A stretch of DNA of 64,000 nucleotides from Hymenobacter qilianensis (lineage in GTDB: Bacteria; Bacteroidota; Bacteroidia; Cytophagales; Hymenobacteraceae). Below the pieces are notes generated by a model that had not been told where the DNA came from, did no database searches, and worked only from the letters and a program-made list of their open reading frames with translations. Shown one piece after another: positions 52,401 to 63,318 of this stretch. The stretch spans positions 3,994,501-4,058,500 of the forward strand of contig NZ_CP060784.1 in assembly GCF_014489555.1 (NCBI RefSeq), given 5' to 3'. The translations under genes were made by a program, and so were the position numbers. How positions within the stretch are numbered: position 1 is the stretch's first letter; each line of letters opens with the position of its first letter.

Positions 52401-54442
52401 TTATTCGCGTACAAAGCGCAGCCGCTTCTGCTCGCCGGTAATAGTGCTCGTTAGCAACAAATGGTATAGCCCGCTGGCTAACGGGAGCGTATTCAGCTGA
52501 CTAGCGGCCGGGCTCAACTGTTGGCGCAGCACCCGTCGGCCCACGGCATCTAGTACCACGGCTTCCACCGGCTCCGGCAGATCGGCCAGCGCCAGAAAAT
52601 CGCGGCAGGGATTCGGATAAGCGCTGACGCTGGCCAGCATGCGGCCCGCGCTGCCAATGTCGACCAAAGCAGTATTGCGTGAAATCGGGCCGGTGGCATT
52701 CAGCACCCATTGATCCGGGTCAAGCTCGATACCGGTAACGATGCCCGCGACGGGTACGCTATAGGCGGAAACCAACTTGCTATGCCGCAGCCGCACCACC
52801 TGGCTATTGCCCGTGTCGAAGGTGATTTTGTAGTCCAGCTCAGTTTCAAAAAAGGGCGTCACGGTGGGCATGGAGGCAGCTTCGGTGGTTTGCAGCAGCA
52901 AATTGCCCCCACCTGATTCCAGCGAACGCTGAATATCGGATAGCCCTCACCGGCGTACCATTGCTCAAAAAAGCCCCCCAGCGAGCGGCCGGCCTCCGCC
53001 TCAAACACGCGCTGCAGATCGGTGGTGCGGGCGGTGCGGCCAGCGTAGGTCGTCTGAAACGTGCGCAGGGCCCGAAAGAACTTGACGTCGTCGTGGAGCA
53101 GGTAGCGGAGCATGTGCACCACCGCGGCCCCTTTCTTGTAGCTCAGGCGCTGATCGAAAATGCGGCCGACGCTGGTGGTATCGGGTACGCGCACGCTGCC
53201 GCCGGGCGTATCCGTGCGGTTGCCCGTTATCCGGTCTATCCGAAACTGCACCTGCTCATGGGCCTGATCGAGCCATAGTCGAGCGGCTTCGGGCGTGGCA
53301 AGGGCCTGCAACGACAGGTATTCGCCGTAGGAAGCAAAGCCCTCGTTCAGCCAGATATCTTCCCAGGAAGCGCAGGTGACATTATTGCCAAACCACTGGT
53401 GAAACAGCTCGTGGGCAGTGAGCGTGAAGTTGAAGCCGTCTTGGGTGGTCATGGTTTGGTGCTCCATGCCCCCGCCGATGGGCGCCATACTATGGCCGTA
53501 TTTTTCACTGGCAAATGGATACGGCCCCACCAAAGCCGAGAAGTTCTCCATAAAAGCAGGCGTCCGGTCTATTTCCGTTTTGTTATCGCTGAGCGCCGTC
53601 TGATTGTAAACGTAATTGACGATAGGCACCCGCACGCCGCCAGGCAGATTGGCAAAGTTCACATACTCCAGATACGGCCCTACGGCCACCGAAACGAGGT
53701 AATAGGCAATAGGATGGCGCGATTTCCACTCGTAGCGGCTGCGGTTATCGGGCAGCGGCACCACGCGCGTCAGCACGCCGTTGGAGCCCACTTTATTCGG
53801 ATTTTTGGTGGTAATCCAGACGTCGGTGGAGTCGGCTTTGTCGGTGAGTACCTGCTTGCAGGGCCACCACTCGTATGCGTGAAAAGGCTCGCTCAGGCTC
53901 CAGGTCACGTTCACATCGTAGCGGGGCACATAGCGCGTGTCGAGGGCATTGCCGATGGCGGCTGAGCTGCCGTTGGGAGCCGTGCCGTGGTAATAAATAA
54001 CCGCGTCGAACAACGAATTAGCCGCCACTGCCTGCGGCAGTGTCACGCTCACATCGCCGGCCTCGCGGCGCGGCGCGGGGGTGCGGCGCCCGTTCACCAG
54101 CACCGAGTCGAGCAGCAGCGCCGGGTGCAGCTCGAAGGCCAGCACATCTAAAATTTGCCCCCCAGAGCGCGCCCGCAGCCGCACGGAGCCGGCCACGGCG
54201 CGGGTGTTGTTCTCCAGAGCCAGGTCCAGCTTGTAGTACTTCACGTCGTAACGGTCCATGAGGCGACGGTGGGCCGGCGTGGTCAACTCTTGCCTGACGC
54301 TGGTACGCAAGCGCGTTTCGGCGCACCCACGGGCCGCCGAGCCATGCAGGTCGGCTGCTACCGGGCGGTAAGCAGGGCGTTGCGCCGAGGCTTTATGGCC
54401 CATTACCAGCAGGCAAACCCAGAAAAGCAGAAAGCGCGTCAT
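52401..54442 (-). CDS. M1 family aminopeptidase with T9SS sorting domain, frameshifted as read
   Basis: About 680 residues if repaired. Signal MTRFLLFWVCLLVMGHKASA-Q, N-terminal beta domain (YYKLDLALENNTRAVAGSVR), zinc motif FTLTAHELFHQWFGNNVT (His344, Glu345, His348) with WEDIWLNEGFASYGEYLSLQ (third ligand Glu), a helical domain, and a C-terminal sorting domain (SVSAYPNPCRDFLALADLPE, VVLDAVGRRVLRQQLSPAAS, LASGLYHLLL). The sorting domain should send it through the type IX system. The C5 run 52906-52910 needs a sixth C to join FSVRWNQVGGNLLLQTTEAA. Without it the sorting domain is lost from the protein. Confidence 0.88.
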
Positions 54443-54604
54443 GGAGGAAAAGTGAGGGCAAATGGCGCCTGAAGTTTACGCCCTTTTCAGTGGGCCAAGA
54501 TAGTGGCGGGTATGCTAAAAACTCTGGGCTGGTAAAGTGGGTTCCAGGGCCGTAAGTTGTATATTTAGAGACAACTCCGCCCTGATTACCAAGCTATTCG
54601 ACTA

Positions 54605-56847
54605 ATGCTTACACCTCTACGCATTTTTACAGCTCCCAACCGACTGCGGTTGCTGCTGCTTCTGGTTTGCAGCTTTTTGGCCCAACAAGCGGCGGCTACT
54701 CATATCGTAGGCGGCGAACTGGATTTGCAGTACCAGTCGGGCAGCACGTACCGCATCACGCTGAACCTGTACTTTGATGCGCTGAATGGCAACCCCGGCG
54801 CCCTGGACCAGGATCTGACGGTCAGCATCTTTGAGAAAGGCTCGAACCGCCGCCTGCAAAATGTAGTGCTGCCGCTTTCTACCAACACGTTTGTGGCCTA
54901 CACCAACCCAGCCTGTACGCAGCCTTCGTTGGTCACCCGCAGCCTGGTGTATAGCCGCCTGGTGGAGCTGCCAGCCAGCATCTATAACAGCGCTGGCGGC
55001 TACTATGCGGTGGTGGAGCGCTGCTGCCGCAACAACGGCATCAACAATATTGTGCTGCCTGGCAATGCGGGTCAAACTTTCTATCTGGAGTTTCCGGCCG
55101 TGGTGCGCAACGGGCAGCCGTTTGTCAATTCTACGCCCCGCATTTTCCCCCCGCTAAGCGACTATGCCTGCCGCGGCGACTTGTTCTACTACAACTTCAG
55201 CGGCCAGGACGCCGACAAAGACTCGCTGGTGTATGAGCTAGTAACGCCGCTCAACGGCAGCTCCGACCCCGCCGACCCCAAGCCTGTAGTGGCCGCGCCC
55301 GCCCCGTATTCCTCCATCAACTGGAACCCCGGCCTCGGCACTCTCAACCAGATTCCGGGCGCGCCCACGCTTTCTATCGGGCGCTTTACAGGCCGGCTGG
55401 AAGTGCGGCCTACCCAAATTGGGCTATTCGTGTTTGGAATAAAGTGCTCCGAGTACCGCAAGGGCGAGAAGATTGGGGAAGTGCGGCGCGATTTTCAGTT
55501 GAAAGTGCTCAACTGTCCCAGCAATATCCCGCCCGAAATGGTGGTGCTCATGCCCAATGCCCCACGCGCCTACCAACCCAGCCGCGACACGCTACGCCTG
55601 CAGCCCAACGCTGACCGTTGCGTCCGCCTGCGCTTCACTGACCCCAACCCTACTTCTCGCCTGACTTTATCGTTGAACCCGGTAAACTTTACCGGCCCCC
55701 TACCCACTTTCGCGAGCATTACGCAAGGCCTGGTTCGTGCCCCCGGCGCGCCCGATACGCTGGTGTCGCAGCTGTGTTTTCCGGCCTGCCTGGACACAAA
55801 GGGCAAAGTGTTTTTCGTGGATGTTATTGTGGCTGATGATGGCTGTGCCCTACCAAAGCGCGATACGGTGCGGGTAGCGTTTACGTCCGCGCCGGTGCCC
55901 AATGGTGCGCCGCGCATCACCACTACCGCCAACCCGCTTCCCCTGCGCGCCCGCCCCGGCGACCTGGTTACGTTCGATGTAGCCGTCACGGACCCTGAGA
56001 ACGACCCGATTACGCTCACCTTGGCCGGGCGCGGATTTCAGGCGGCCGCCGTGGGCGCCCAACTTACTCAGGGGATAAGTGGCAATCAGGTACAAGGCCG
56101 CTTTAGCTGGCGCGTGCCCTGCCCTACTACCAACCAGCGGCTTTTCGAGTTTGAGCTGGTCGCCACAGGCTCGCCCTGCGCCGAGCGGCAGGCAACTACC
56201 ATAGTGATACCGGTACAGGTGGAATACAACAACCGGCCGCCCACGCTCACCTCCGATTTTCCGGCCGCGCTCAGCGCGGAGCCAATCGTCATTCGGCGGG
56301 TGCTGGGGGCTTTTTTGAGGCGACGCTGGAAGGCCTTGACGCTGATACCGACCAGCTTACCCTGACGGCGGCGGGCAATAACTTCGATCTGGCAGCGGCG
56401 GGCATGAGCTTCGTGCCGACCAATGGCGCGGGGCGGGCTACGGGCATTTTCCGGTGGGAACCCAACTGCGACCAGACCACGCTGGCGACCCCTTTGGAGG
56501 TTACGTTTCAGCTACGGGAAGCCACTTGCGTGCCCGTGGGCCAACAAAGAACGGTGCGCTTCGAGGTGGCAAGCGCGGATACGCTCACCTTTTTGCCCCC
56601 CAACATCTTCACGCCCAACACCGACGGCACCAACGACTTCTTCGAACTGCGCGATTTGCCCCCCAACTTCTGCAACGCCGAGTTCTCTGACATCAAAATC
56701 TTTAACCGCTGGGGCAAGCAGGTGTACACTTCCACCAGCCGCAACTTCCGCTGGGACGGCAGCAATATGCCGGCCGGCGCCTACTACTACCTGATCGTGT
56801 ATACCGATAAGCGGCGCTACAAAGGCAACGTTACGATTGCGCGATAG
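54605..56847 (+). CDS. Large T9SS surface protein with gliding-motility-type C-terminus, frameshifted as read
   Basis: About 747 residues if repaired. Signal peptide (FLAQQAAATHIVGGELDLQY after a hydrophobic core), then several Ig/cadherin-like beta domains (PRIFPPLSDYACRGDLFYYN, FSGQDADKDSLVYELVTPLN; later VTFDVAVTDPENDPITLTLA) and a C-terminal domain PPNIFTPNTDGTNDFFELRD, IKIFNRWGKQVYTSTS, AGAYYYLIVYTDKRRYKGNV, which is the type-B (gliding motility-associated) T9SS tail. THIVGGEL is a common start of such proteins. The G5 run at 56305-56309 needs a sixth G to read RVLGGFFEATLEGLDADTDQ. The join restores one continuous surface protein. Confidence 0.85.
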
Positions 56848-56930
56848 CCTCGGCGGGGGCGGTAGCGGTGGTGCTGTGCTACTCTAGCATTACTTTTGCA
56901 CAGCTCCACCCGTCTTCTCTTCGCTTCGAT

Positions 56931-57341
56931 ATGATTTTTACCAAGAACGCTGGCTTCCTGCTGGCCTTGCTTTTAGCCGCTACCGTTCCCAGTTTGGCCC
57001 AAACCAGCCCGAAAGCCGCCCCAGCCCAGGCCGCGGCATCAGTCCGCAAGCCCACTCCCTTTGATGGCTTGCGGAAGTACATGGCTGAAAATACCCGCTA
57101 CCCGGAGCAGGCTCGTGCGAAGGGAGTTGCAGGCACGGTGCACGTACGCTTCGAGCGCGACGATGCCGGCCGGATTATCAATCCCAGCATCGCCAAGTCG
57201 CTGGAGCCCAGCTGTGACGCCGAGGCCATCCGCGTGATTAAAACGATGCCGCCGCACCTGCTCAATGTGTTTCCGCCCGGCATGAGCATGCTGCTGCCGG
57301 TTGTTTTTCCGGCTCCCGGCTCGGAAGTCACTAAGCAATAG
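56931..57341 (+). CDS. TonB C-terminal domain protein
   Basis: A 136-residue exported protein: signal MIFTKNAGFLLALLLAATVP-SLAQ, a short Ala/Pro spacer, and a TonB-C domain (FDGLRKYMAENTRYPEQARA, KGVAGTVHVRFERDDAGRII, SLEPSCDAEAIRVIKTMPPH, VFPAPGSEVTKQ). The YPEQARAKGVAGTVHVRF pattern is the energy-transducer TonB family C-terminal signature. It lacks the N-terminal membrane anchor and Pro-rich arm of a true TonB, so it is a periplasmic TonB-C protein, common in Bacteroidota. Earlier in-frame codons upstream of 56931 do not give a signal peptide. Confidence 0.85.
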   Translation: MIFTKNAGFLLALLLAATVPSLAQTSPKAAPAQAAASVRKPTPFDGLRKYMAENTRYPEQARAKGVAGTVHVRFERDDAGRIINPSIAKSLEPSCDAEAIRVIKTMPPHLLNVFPPGMSMLLPVVFPAPGSEVTKQ

Positions 57342-57359
57342 CCGGTCGTCAGCAGACTT

Positions 57360-57408
57360 AAACATAAAAAAAGCCCCCAGAAAGTTTCTGGGGGCTTTTT
57401 TTATGTTT
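57360..57408. terminator. Bidirectional terminator
   Basis: AAACATAAAAAAAGCCCCCAGAAA / TTTCTGGGGGCTTTTTTTATGTTT between convergent genes. Confidence 0.92.
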
Positions 57409-57418
57409 TAAATCGAGC

Positions 57419-58062
57419 CTAATACAAAAACAGGAACAGGGCAAACAGCGCTATCCATAAGCCATCCAGAAAGTGCCAGTAGAAACCCAGCATCTGAATC
57501 TGGCGGCGGCGGTACGGGTTGCGGATGAATACCAAGGTTCGCACGCCGTCGCGGGCGGCGTGGGCGGTGCGCAGAAACAGAATCATCAGAAACAAAACGC
57601 CCCCAGCAAGTGCAGAATGTGCAGCGCCGACAGCAGATATACGTACGTGCCGCTGGCCTCACCATTGAAGAAAACGCCCTGCGCAATTAGCTCGCGCCAC
57701 CCTAAACCCTGCAAACCCACAAAAATGGCTGCCAGCAAGAGCGTAGCGCCTAGGCAGCGGGTGAGCATTGCCACATCGTCCTGCTGGTAGAGCCGGCGGG
57801 CTTGGCTAATGGTGTAGCTGCTGACCAGCAACACGATAGTGCTGATGGAGAAGTAGCGCGGAAACGGGTGAATGCCCTGCGGCATGGCGCTATTAAAGCG
57901 CGTTTGGGCATAGGCCACAGCAAGTACCACAAACAGCACTGTGCTGGCTATCATGCTCAGATACAGCAGCATCTGCATGGGTGGCATACGCTCCATGCGG
58001 GAAAGTGTGGATGCTGGCTGGCCCGCGCCCACTTTATTTCTAGAGTCTTTGTCAGAATTCAT
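57419..58062 (-). CDS. Cytochrome c oxidase subunit III-like protein, frameshifted as read
   Basis: About 214 residues and five transmembrane helices if repaired. From ATG 58062: MQMLLYLSMIASTVLFVVLA, FPRYFSISTIVLLVSSYTIS, LGATLLLAAIFVGLQGLGWR, GVFFNGEASGTYVYLLSALH, ILHLLGG and then VLFLMILFLRTAHAARDGVR, ending IALFALFLFLY at 57419. The SGTYVYLLSALHILHLLGG stretch is the haem-copper oxidase subunit III signature. The C5 run at 57600-57604 needs a sixth C to read HLLGGVLFLMIL. No other oxidase subunit is adjacent, so its complex is elsewhere. The N-terminal part before MQMLL is polar. Confidence 0.85.
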
Positions 58063-58293
58063 TAGCTGGAGGTGGCAGCGTGTGCTTGGGCAAACCAATC
58101 CGGCGGCCTTTAGTTCCGAAAAAGTGGGTCTGAAGCCGCAACTTGGTTTATCCAAGATACGCAAATCAGCCGCCGCCGACCAGGCTTTTTTAGTGCTAAT
58201 TTTTGTGCCGGCATACTCGCCTCTAAGCAGTTAGGCTTTGCCCGTAGGCCGCGCGGCCTCTCCCCCATCGGCCTTACCCCTTGCTGAAGCCTG

Positions 58294-58818
58294 TTACCCA
58301 AACAACGGAGCGTGCCAGGCCATGGGAATATCGGCCTCATACTGCCCTGACGTGACGGAAACGCGCCCCAACAAACGTCCTTCCCGCTGAAAGCCGAGCT
58401 TTTCGTAGAGCGCAATGGCGCGCCCGTTGCTTTCGCGCACCAGCAGCTCTACGCGCCGAACGTGGGGATATTTCTGCTGAATGATAGATAATAAGGCACT
58501 GAACAATCGGTGCCCGAGATGCTGCCCCTGATGCTGCGGGTGCACGGCCACTGTCAGCTCGCCCAGCACGTGCGCAAAGATCTGCAAGCCGCTGGAGCAG
58601 GCATGGATTTCACCCGCCAGACCGGCGCCATTAGGCCGCTCCACTACCAAGGCCACTCCCGTAGCCAGGCTGCGCGTCAGAAAAGTATGCACGTACTCGA
58701 CCGTTATTTCGGCGGGCTGCCGCGCCAGGCCGCCACCCTGCTCCGCTACCGCGAGGTAGAGAGCCTGAATGGCGGCCGCATCAGCAGCGACGGCAGAACG
58801 TATCAGTAGTTCCGGCAT
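58294..58818 (-). CDS. GNAT family N-acetyltransferase
   Basis: A 174-residue cytosolic enzyme: LLIRSAVAADAAAIQALYLA (first strand and helix), FAHVLGELTVAVHPQHQGQH, LGHRLFSALLSIIQQKYPHV (acetyl-CoA loop QxxGxxLxxxL), VRRVELLVRESNGRAIALYE and KLGFQREGRLLGRVSV. The NGRAIALYEKLGF motif is diagnostic of GNAT. The acceptor is unknown. It starts three bases after the stop of the upstream (minus-strand) gene at 58822, so both probably form an operon. Confidence 0.88.
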   Translation of the reverse strand: MPELLIRSAVAADAAAIQALYLAVAEQGGGLARQPAEITVEYVHTFLTRSLATGVALVVERPNGAGLAGEIHACSSGLQIFAHVLGELTVAVHPQHQGQHLGHRLFSALLSIIQQKYPHVRRVELLVRESNGRAIALYEKLGFQREGRLLGRVSVTSGQYEADIPMAWHAPLFG

Positions 58819-58821
58819 AAA

Positions 58822-59398
58822 TCAGTTTCCGCGGAAGAATGACCCGATTTTGCCGAGAACAGCGTTGAAGTGGATTTTGGGGGCGCCGCCAACGCCAAAC
58901 GTAACGTGGGTTTTGCCGGCCACCCGCAGCTCCAGCACCAGGCCCAGCGTGCGCGCCAGATTGTGGAGCTGCTGCAGCGGGTCGAAGCCGGGCGGCTTGG
59001 GCTTCTTGGGGCCGGGCGGACCGCTCGTGGCCGCGTCGAGCACGCGCTGACTCGGGAAGTTGACAATGAGGTAATTGCCCGTTCCCGCCACCTGCACGTG
59101 GTCGTCGTTGTAGGAGATGACCAGGCGTGCGTCTATTTCTAGGCCCTTAACCAAGGCTGGAAGGGTTGCTGGGGGGCAATTGTTGGCCGCTGCCGGGGTT
59201 TTCGCCGCGGGTACGAATGCGCAAAGAGCCATTCAGGCGCCAGGTAGCGGCGGGTGCGGCGGGGTTCTGCGCGTTGGGCACTTGCAATTCTATCTGGTCG
59301 AAGGCGCAGGATAGCTCCACACCGCCAGAAAGCTTGGAGAGCAACGAAGCAGCGGTATCGGCCCAGTTTGGGGCGTTTTGTGAGGAAGAGTCAGCCAT
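58822..59398 (-). CDS. Hypothetical protein, frameshifted as read (run one base too long)
   Basis: About 191 residues if repaired. From ATG 59398: MADSSSQNAPNWADTAASLL, SKLSGGVELSCAFDQIELQV, then after the break LPALVKGLEIDARLVISYND, HVQVAGTGNYLIVNFPSQRV and GKIGSFFRGN. Here the G6 run at 59171-59176 must lose one base to continue the reading QQLPPATLPALVKGLEID, the only such case in the window. The predicted strands and Pro/Gly-rich segment (SGPPGPKKPKPPG) do not let me name a family. It overlaps into the GNAT unit and is upstream of it. Confidence 0.6.
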
Positions 59399-59610
59399 AA
59401 GTTGGGGCGGAATAGAAATGAGAGATACGGCTCCCTACAGGGGCCAAGTTGCTAAACGTGCGAGGTGAGGCACGGTTTTGTATTGGGTTCGAAAGCTACC
59501 ACCTGCCAGGGGCAAACGCAATTTTGTGCATTCGGCTATTATCTACTATATTCCATATAGCGTATGGAAGCTCAGCCGTAGCCGCATTTGCTGCCAAAAA
59601 CCTTACTCTC

Positions 59611-60396
59611 ATGCCCCAATCCTATTGCTCTCTGCTTAGCGCATGCGCCCTGGTTCTGTTGAGCCTCACTACCCAGGCCCAGGATTCGCTCCCCGCACCG
59701 GTTGTTTCTACCTCTCTCGACTGCACGCACCCGTTTGGTCTTGATAGTTACATGGAGCTGGTGTATTCCATCACCGATGACCGCGGCAAGCCTGCCGGCA
59801 CCATTCGGCAGCGCGTGGTAAGCCTGGGAAGCCAGACCAACAAAAAGGAAACCATCACGACCAACACGGCCTTGGTTAAAAGCGGCTTGTATGACGGTAA
59901 AAACCGCCTGGTCCGCATTCAGGATCTGACTTACGGCTGCCGCCAGGATACTACCTTCACCGACGGCATGAGTGAGATAGAATTCAAGAATATGTCTTCC
60001 TTCCGCGACCGTCGCCTTGCCTACGCGCCCGTAGGACTGGCGTGGCCCAATGAGCCCACCGTAGGCTCCATGCTGCCCAACGGCGGGGTTTCGGTGCAGG
60101 TGAGCAGCTCCGCCGTCGATATTGCCCAGGTAAATACCACCGTGCGCCGCCGCCGGATCGTCAGTGGTCCGGCTACGCTGGTCACGCCGGCTGGCACCTT
60201 TCAGTGCTACAAAGTAGAGTCGGAGCGTGAGGCCAGCGTAGCGCCCCGCGAGGACATGGTGATGCGCACCCGCACCCGCGTGATTGATTATTACTCGCCG
60301 GCCGTGGGCATCGTCAAAACGGAGGTTTACAACAAGAACGGTAAGCTGGCCGAAACACGGCTTCTCACCGCTCGCAACCCCGGCAATCAGCCGTAA
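59611..60396 (+). CDS. Secreted TapB/DUF3108-like protein
   Basis: A 261-residue exported protein. ATG 59611 gives signal MPQSYCSLLSACALVLLSLT-TQAQ. The mature part has LDSYMELVYSITDDRGKPAG, QRVVSLGSQTNKKETITTNT, a conserved-looking SGPATLVTPAGTFQCYKVES and a closing VIDYYSPAVGIVKTEVYNKN GKLAETRLL. The SGPxTLxTPAGTFxCYKV and YYSPxVGxVKTE motifs are those of the TapB/DUF3108-like periplasmic family in Bacteroidota. Function is unknown. Single gene; the next gene starts 44 bases downstream. Confidence 0.8.
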   Translation: MPQSYCSLLSACALVLLSLTTQAQDSLPAPVVSTSLDCTHPFGLDSYMELVYSITDDRGKPAGTIRQRVVSLGSQTNKKETITTNTALVKSGLYDGKNRLVRIQDLTYGCRQDTTFTDGMSEIEFKNMSSFRDRRLAYAPVGLAWPNEPTVGSMLPNGGVSVQVSSSAVDIAQVNTTVRRRRIVSGPATLVTPAGTFQCYKVESEREASVAPREDMVMRTRTRVIDYYSPAVGIVKTEVYNKNGKLAETRLLTARNPGNQP

Positions 60397-60440
60397 GCAC
60401 TACCTTCGGGAGCTGTTTCTGACCTTTAACCTAAACCGTC

Positions 60441-60974
60441 ATGTCTAAGCCTTTTTTGCTGGTAGCCAGCCTGATACTATTGGCCGCTTGTCAGTCTTCT
60501 CCTTCTTCCGACGCCACCGCTACTTCGACCCCGGCTGCCACCGAGAAAATGCCCCCTAGTGCCGCAGTTGAGGGTGGCAAGACATACGGGGCGCCAATCA
60601 CAGCCGCCAATGCAGTGCCCGTCGCTCAGCTTACCCAGTTGCTGGGCACCAAAGATTCGGCGCAGGTAAAGCTGGTTGGCAAGGCTACGGAGGTGTGTCA
60701 GGCGAAAGGCTGCTGGATGACGATGGCTATTGCCGACGGCAAACAAATGCGCGTCCGCTTCAAGGATTACGGTTTTTTTGTCCCGAAAGACATCAGCGGC
60801 AAAACCGTCGTCATCAACGGCTGGGCCCACCGCGAAACCGTTCCCGTTAGTGATTTGCGCCACTACGCCACCGATGCGGGCAAATCAGAGAAGGAAGTTG
60901 CGGCTATCACCAAGCCCGAGCAACAGCTTAATTTTGAGGCCGATGGCGTATTGGTTATGGAAAAAAGCCTTTAG
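60441..60974 (+). CDS. DUF4920 family lipoprotein
   Basis: A 177-residue lipoprotein with lipobox LILLAAC (Cys17) after MSKPFLLVAS, a Ser/Thr/Ala-rich spacer, and the DUF4920 core: KLVGKATEVCQAKGCWMTMA, ADGKQMRVRFKDYGFFVPKD and VVINGWAHRETVPVSDLRHY. The CQAKGCWM motif with two Cys four residues apart resembles OB-fold envelope proteins. Function is unknown. It is followed by a terminator. The GCCCCCTAG run at about 60553 is in the spacer and in frame. Confidence 0.88.
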   Translation: MSKPFLLVASLILLAACQSSPSSDATATSTPAATEKMPPSAAVEGGKTYGAPITAANAVPVAQLTQLLGTKDSAQVKLVGKATEVCQAKGCWMTMAIADGKQMRVRFKDYGFFVPKDISGKTVVINGWAHRETVPVSDLRHYATDAGKSEKEVAAITKPEQQLNFEADGVLVMEKSL

Positions 60975-60986
60975 ATTTTAGTAGCT

Positions 60987-61040
60987 AAGAAAAAAGCGGA
61001 ACTGAGTTGTAGCCATACGACTCCGTTCCGCTTTTTCTTT
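60987..61040 (+). terminator. Rho-independent terminator
   Basis: AAGAAAAAAGCGGAACTGAGT / ACTCCGTTCCGCTTTTTCTTT around a 13-base loop. Confidence 0.85.
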
Positions 61041-61131
61041 GGACCCTGTTCAAATTCACAAGCAACAATCGCACAAGAAGAAACGGCATCTGCTCAAATC
61101 CGTAGCTTGCAAAGCCAACGCACTACGTTCC

Positions 61132-63297
61132 ATGACTGCCATACAAGACCAGATAAAGGACCTCACTGAGCGCCTCCACCACCTCAATTACCAGTATTAT
61201 CAGAAGGATATTTCTGAAGTTCCGGACCCGGAATTCGACCGTCTGCTGGCCGAATTGCAGCGCCTGGAGCAGCAGCACCCGGAGTTCGCGCTACCCAACT
61301 CGCCTACTCAGCGTGTTGGCGGCACCATTACCAAGCAGTTTCCAACGGCCCTGCACCGCTACCCTATGCTCTCGCTCGGCAACACCTACTCGGAGGCCGA
61401 CCTGCGCGAGTTCGATGAGCGGGTGCGCCGCGGCTTGGGCGGCGACGAGTTCGACTACGTCTGCGAGCTGAAGTTCGACGGTGTGGCCATGAGCCTGACT
61501 TATACCGATGGCCAGCTTACCCAGGGCGTAACGCGTGGCGACGGCACCCGTGGCGACGTGGTCACCAACAATGTGCGTACCATCAAAAATCTGCCGCTCC
61601 ACCTACGTCCCGCCGCTAATCAGCCGGCCGAGTTTGAAGCCCGTGGGGAAGTATTTATGCCCCTGAATGTATTTGAGGAGCTAAATAAGGAGCGTGAGCA
61701 AAATGGGGAAGCACTACTAGCCAACCCGCGCAACGCCTGTAGCGGCGCCCTCAAACTGCAAGATTCGGCCTTGGTAGCGGCCCGTCGCCTGCGTTTTTTT
61801 TCCTACGGATTTCTCAGTCCGAACCGGGGGGCTTTTCCGACACACAGCGCTTCGCTCGAAGCCTTGCAAAGCTGGGGCTTGCCCGTGTCGGATAGCTGGC
61901 GGCGGTGTCATTCTATTCATGAAGTGCTCGACTTCATACATGAGTGGGAGAAAAAGCGCTTTACCCTACCCGTTGCTACCGATGGCATTGTAATCAAGGT
62001 CGATAATTTTCGGCAGCAGGAAGTGCTGGGCTACACGGCCAAGAGCCCACGTTGGGCCATTGCGTATAAATACCCTGCTGAGGCCGCCCGTACCCGTCTG
62101 CGGGAAGTGCAGTACAACGTAGGCCGCACCGGCGCCGTGACGCCCGTAGCCCATCTAGACCCCGTTCCGCTGGCCGGCACTGTAGTTAAACGCGCCTCCG
62201 TGCACAATGCCAATCAGATTGCCGCCCTCGACTTACGCCTCGGCGACATGGTATTCGTGGAAAAAGGCGGTGAAATCATACCCAAAATAACCGGGGTAGA
62301 CCTCACCGCCCGCCCCACTGACAGCCAGCCTATCAGCTTTCCGGCCACTTGTCCGGCCTGCAACACGCCCCTTATCCGCCCCGCCGGTGAGGCCCATTAT
62401 CGTTGTCCGAATGAGCGCGGCTGCCCGCCGCAGCTAAAGGCCCGCCTGGAGCACTATGTATCGCGCAAAGCCCTGAATATCGACGGCCTAGGAGCCGAAA
62501 CCGTGGGCCGCTTTTTCGACTTGGGTCTTGTCATTACTCCCGCCGACATATACGACTTGCCGCAGCGCCGCGATGAGTTGGTGAACCTGGAGCGCTTGGG
62601 CGAAAAGTCTATCCAGAACTTGCTGGCTGGTATTGAAGCCAGCAAGCAGGTTCCCTTTGATCGGGTGCTATTTGGGCTGGGCATTCGCTACGTGGGCGAA
62701 ACTGTGGCCGATAAACTAGCCACTCATTACCGAAACATTGATGCTCTGGCAGCCGCATCGGCCTCCGAGCTGGCGGCCGTACCGGAAGTTGGCGGCGTGA
62801 TTGCGGAGTCGGCAGCAGCGTGGTTTCAGGATGATTTTAATCGCCAAATCGTTACCCGCCTGCATGCCGCAGGTGTTCAGATGGCCCTGACTGGTGAAGC
62901 ACCTAAGGCCGTTAGCGACCGCCTTGCGGGCTCGACCTTCGTGCTATCCGGAGTTTTCGAAGACCATAGTCGTGATGAGTTGCAGCAGCTAATAGAACAG
63001 CATGGTGGCAAAGTGACGGGGTCAATCAGCAAAAAGCTCAGCTACCTAGTGGCCGGCGACAAAATGGGCCCGGCCAAGCGCGAAAAGGCAATAGAGTTAA
63101 AAGTACCAATCATCAATGAAAACGATTTAATAGCCATGTTACCGACTCCGGAAACGATTGCGGAGCCAGACATTTTTGTATCTTTGCCCGTAACCCCGCC
63201 GGACAATGAGCCGGTGGAGCCGCCGACTTATCCCGCCCCTGCTACGCCTTCACCGGCGACGGGCGGCGGAGCAGGTCAACAGGGTTCGTTGTTTTAG
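61132..63297 (+). CDS. ligA: NAD-dependent DNA ligase
   Basis: A 721-residue replicative ligase. ATG 61132 starts MTAIQDQIKDLTERLHHLNY (Ia domain); the AMP-binding lysine is in CELKFDGVAMSL (Lys114); then GVTRGDGTRGDVVTNNVRTI, the OB fold, a zinc finger (CPACNTPL and YRCPNERGC), helix-hairpin-helix repeats (RDELVNLERLGEKSIQNLLA) and a C-terminal BRCT domain (GSTFVLSGVFEDHSRDELQQ). A Pro-rich 60-residue tail follows BRCT (PVTPPDNEPVEPPTYPAPAT), longer than in E. coli. The G6 run at 61826-61831 is in frame. Confidence 0.95.
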   Translation: MTAIQDQIKDLTERLHHLNYQYYQKDISEVPDPEFDRLLAELQRLEQQHPEFALPNSPTQRVGGTITKQFPTALHRYPMLSLGNTYSEADLREFDERVRRGLGGDEFDYVCELKFDGVAMSLTYTDGQLTQGVTRGDGTRGDVVTNNVRTIKNLPLHLRPAANQPAEFEARGEVFMPLNVFEELNKEREQNGEALLANPRNACSGALKLQDSALVAARRLRFFSYGFLSPNRGAFPTHSASLEALQSWGLPVSDSWRRCHSIHEVLDFIHEWEKKRFTLPVATDGIVIKVDNFRQQEVLGYTAKSPRWAIAYKYPAEAARTRLREVQYNVGRTGAVTPVAHLDPVPLAGTVVKRASVHNANQIAALDLRLGDMVFVEKGGEIIPKITGVDLTARPTDSQPISFPATCPACNTPLIRPAGEAHYRCPNERGCPPQLKARLEHYVSRKALNIDGLGAETVGRFFDLGLVITPADIYDLPQRRDELVNLERLGEKSIQNLLAGIEASKQVPFDRVLFGLGIRYVGETVADKLATHYRNIDALAAASASELAAVPEVGGVIAESAAAWFQDDFNRQIVTRLHAAGVQMALTGEAPKAVSDRLAGSTFVLSGVFEDHSRDELQQLIEQHGGKVTGSISKKLSYLVAGDKMGPAKREKAIELKVPIINENDLIAMLPTPETIAEPDIFVSLPVTPPDNEPVEPPTYPAPATPSPATGGGAGQQGSLF

Positions 63298-63318
63298 CGC
63301 TTGCGCTCACGCACCCAG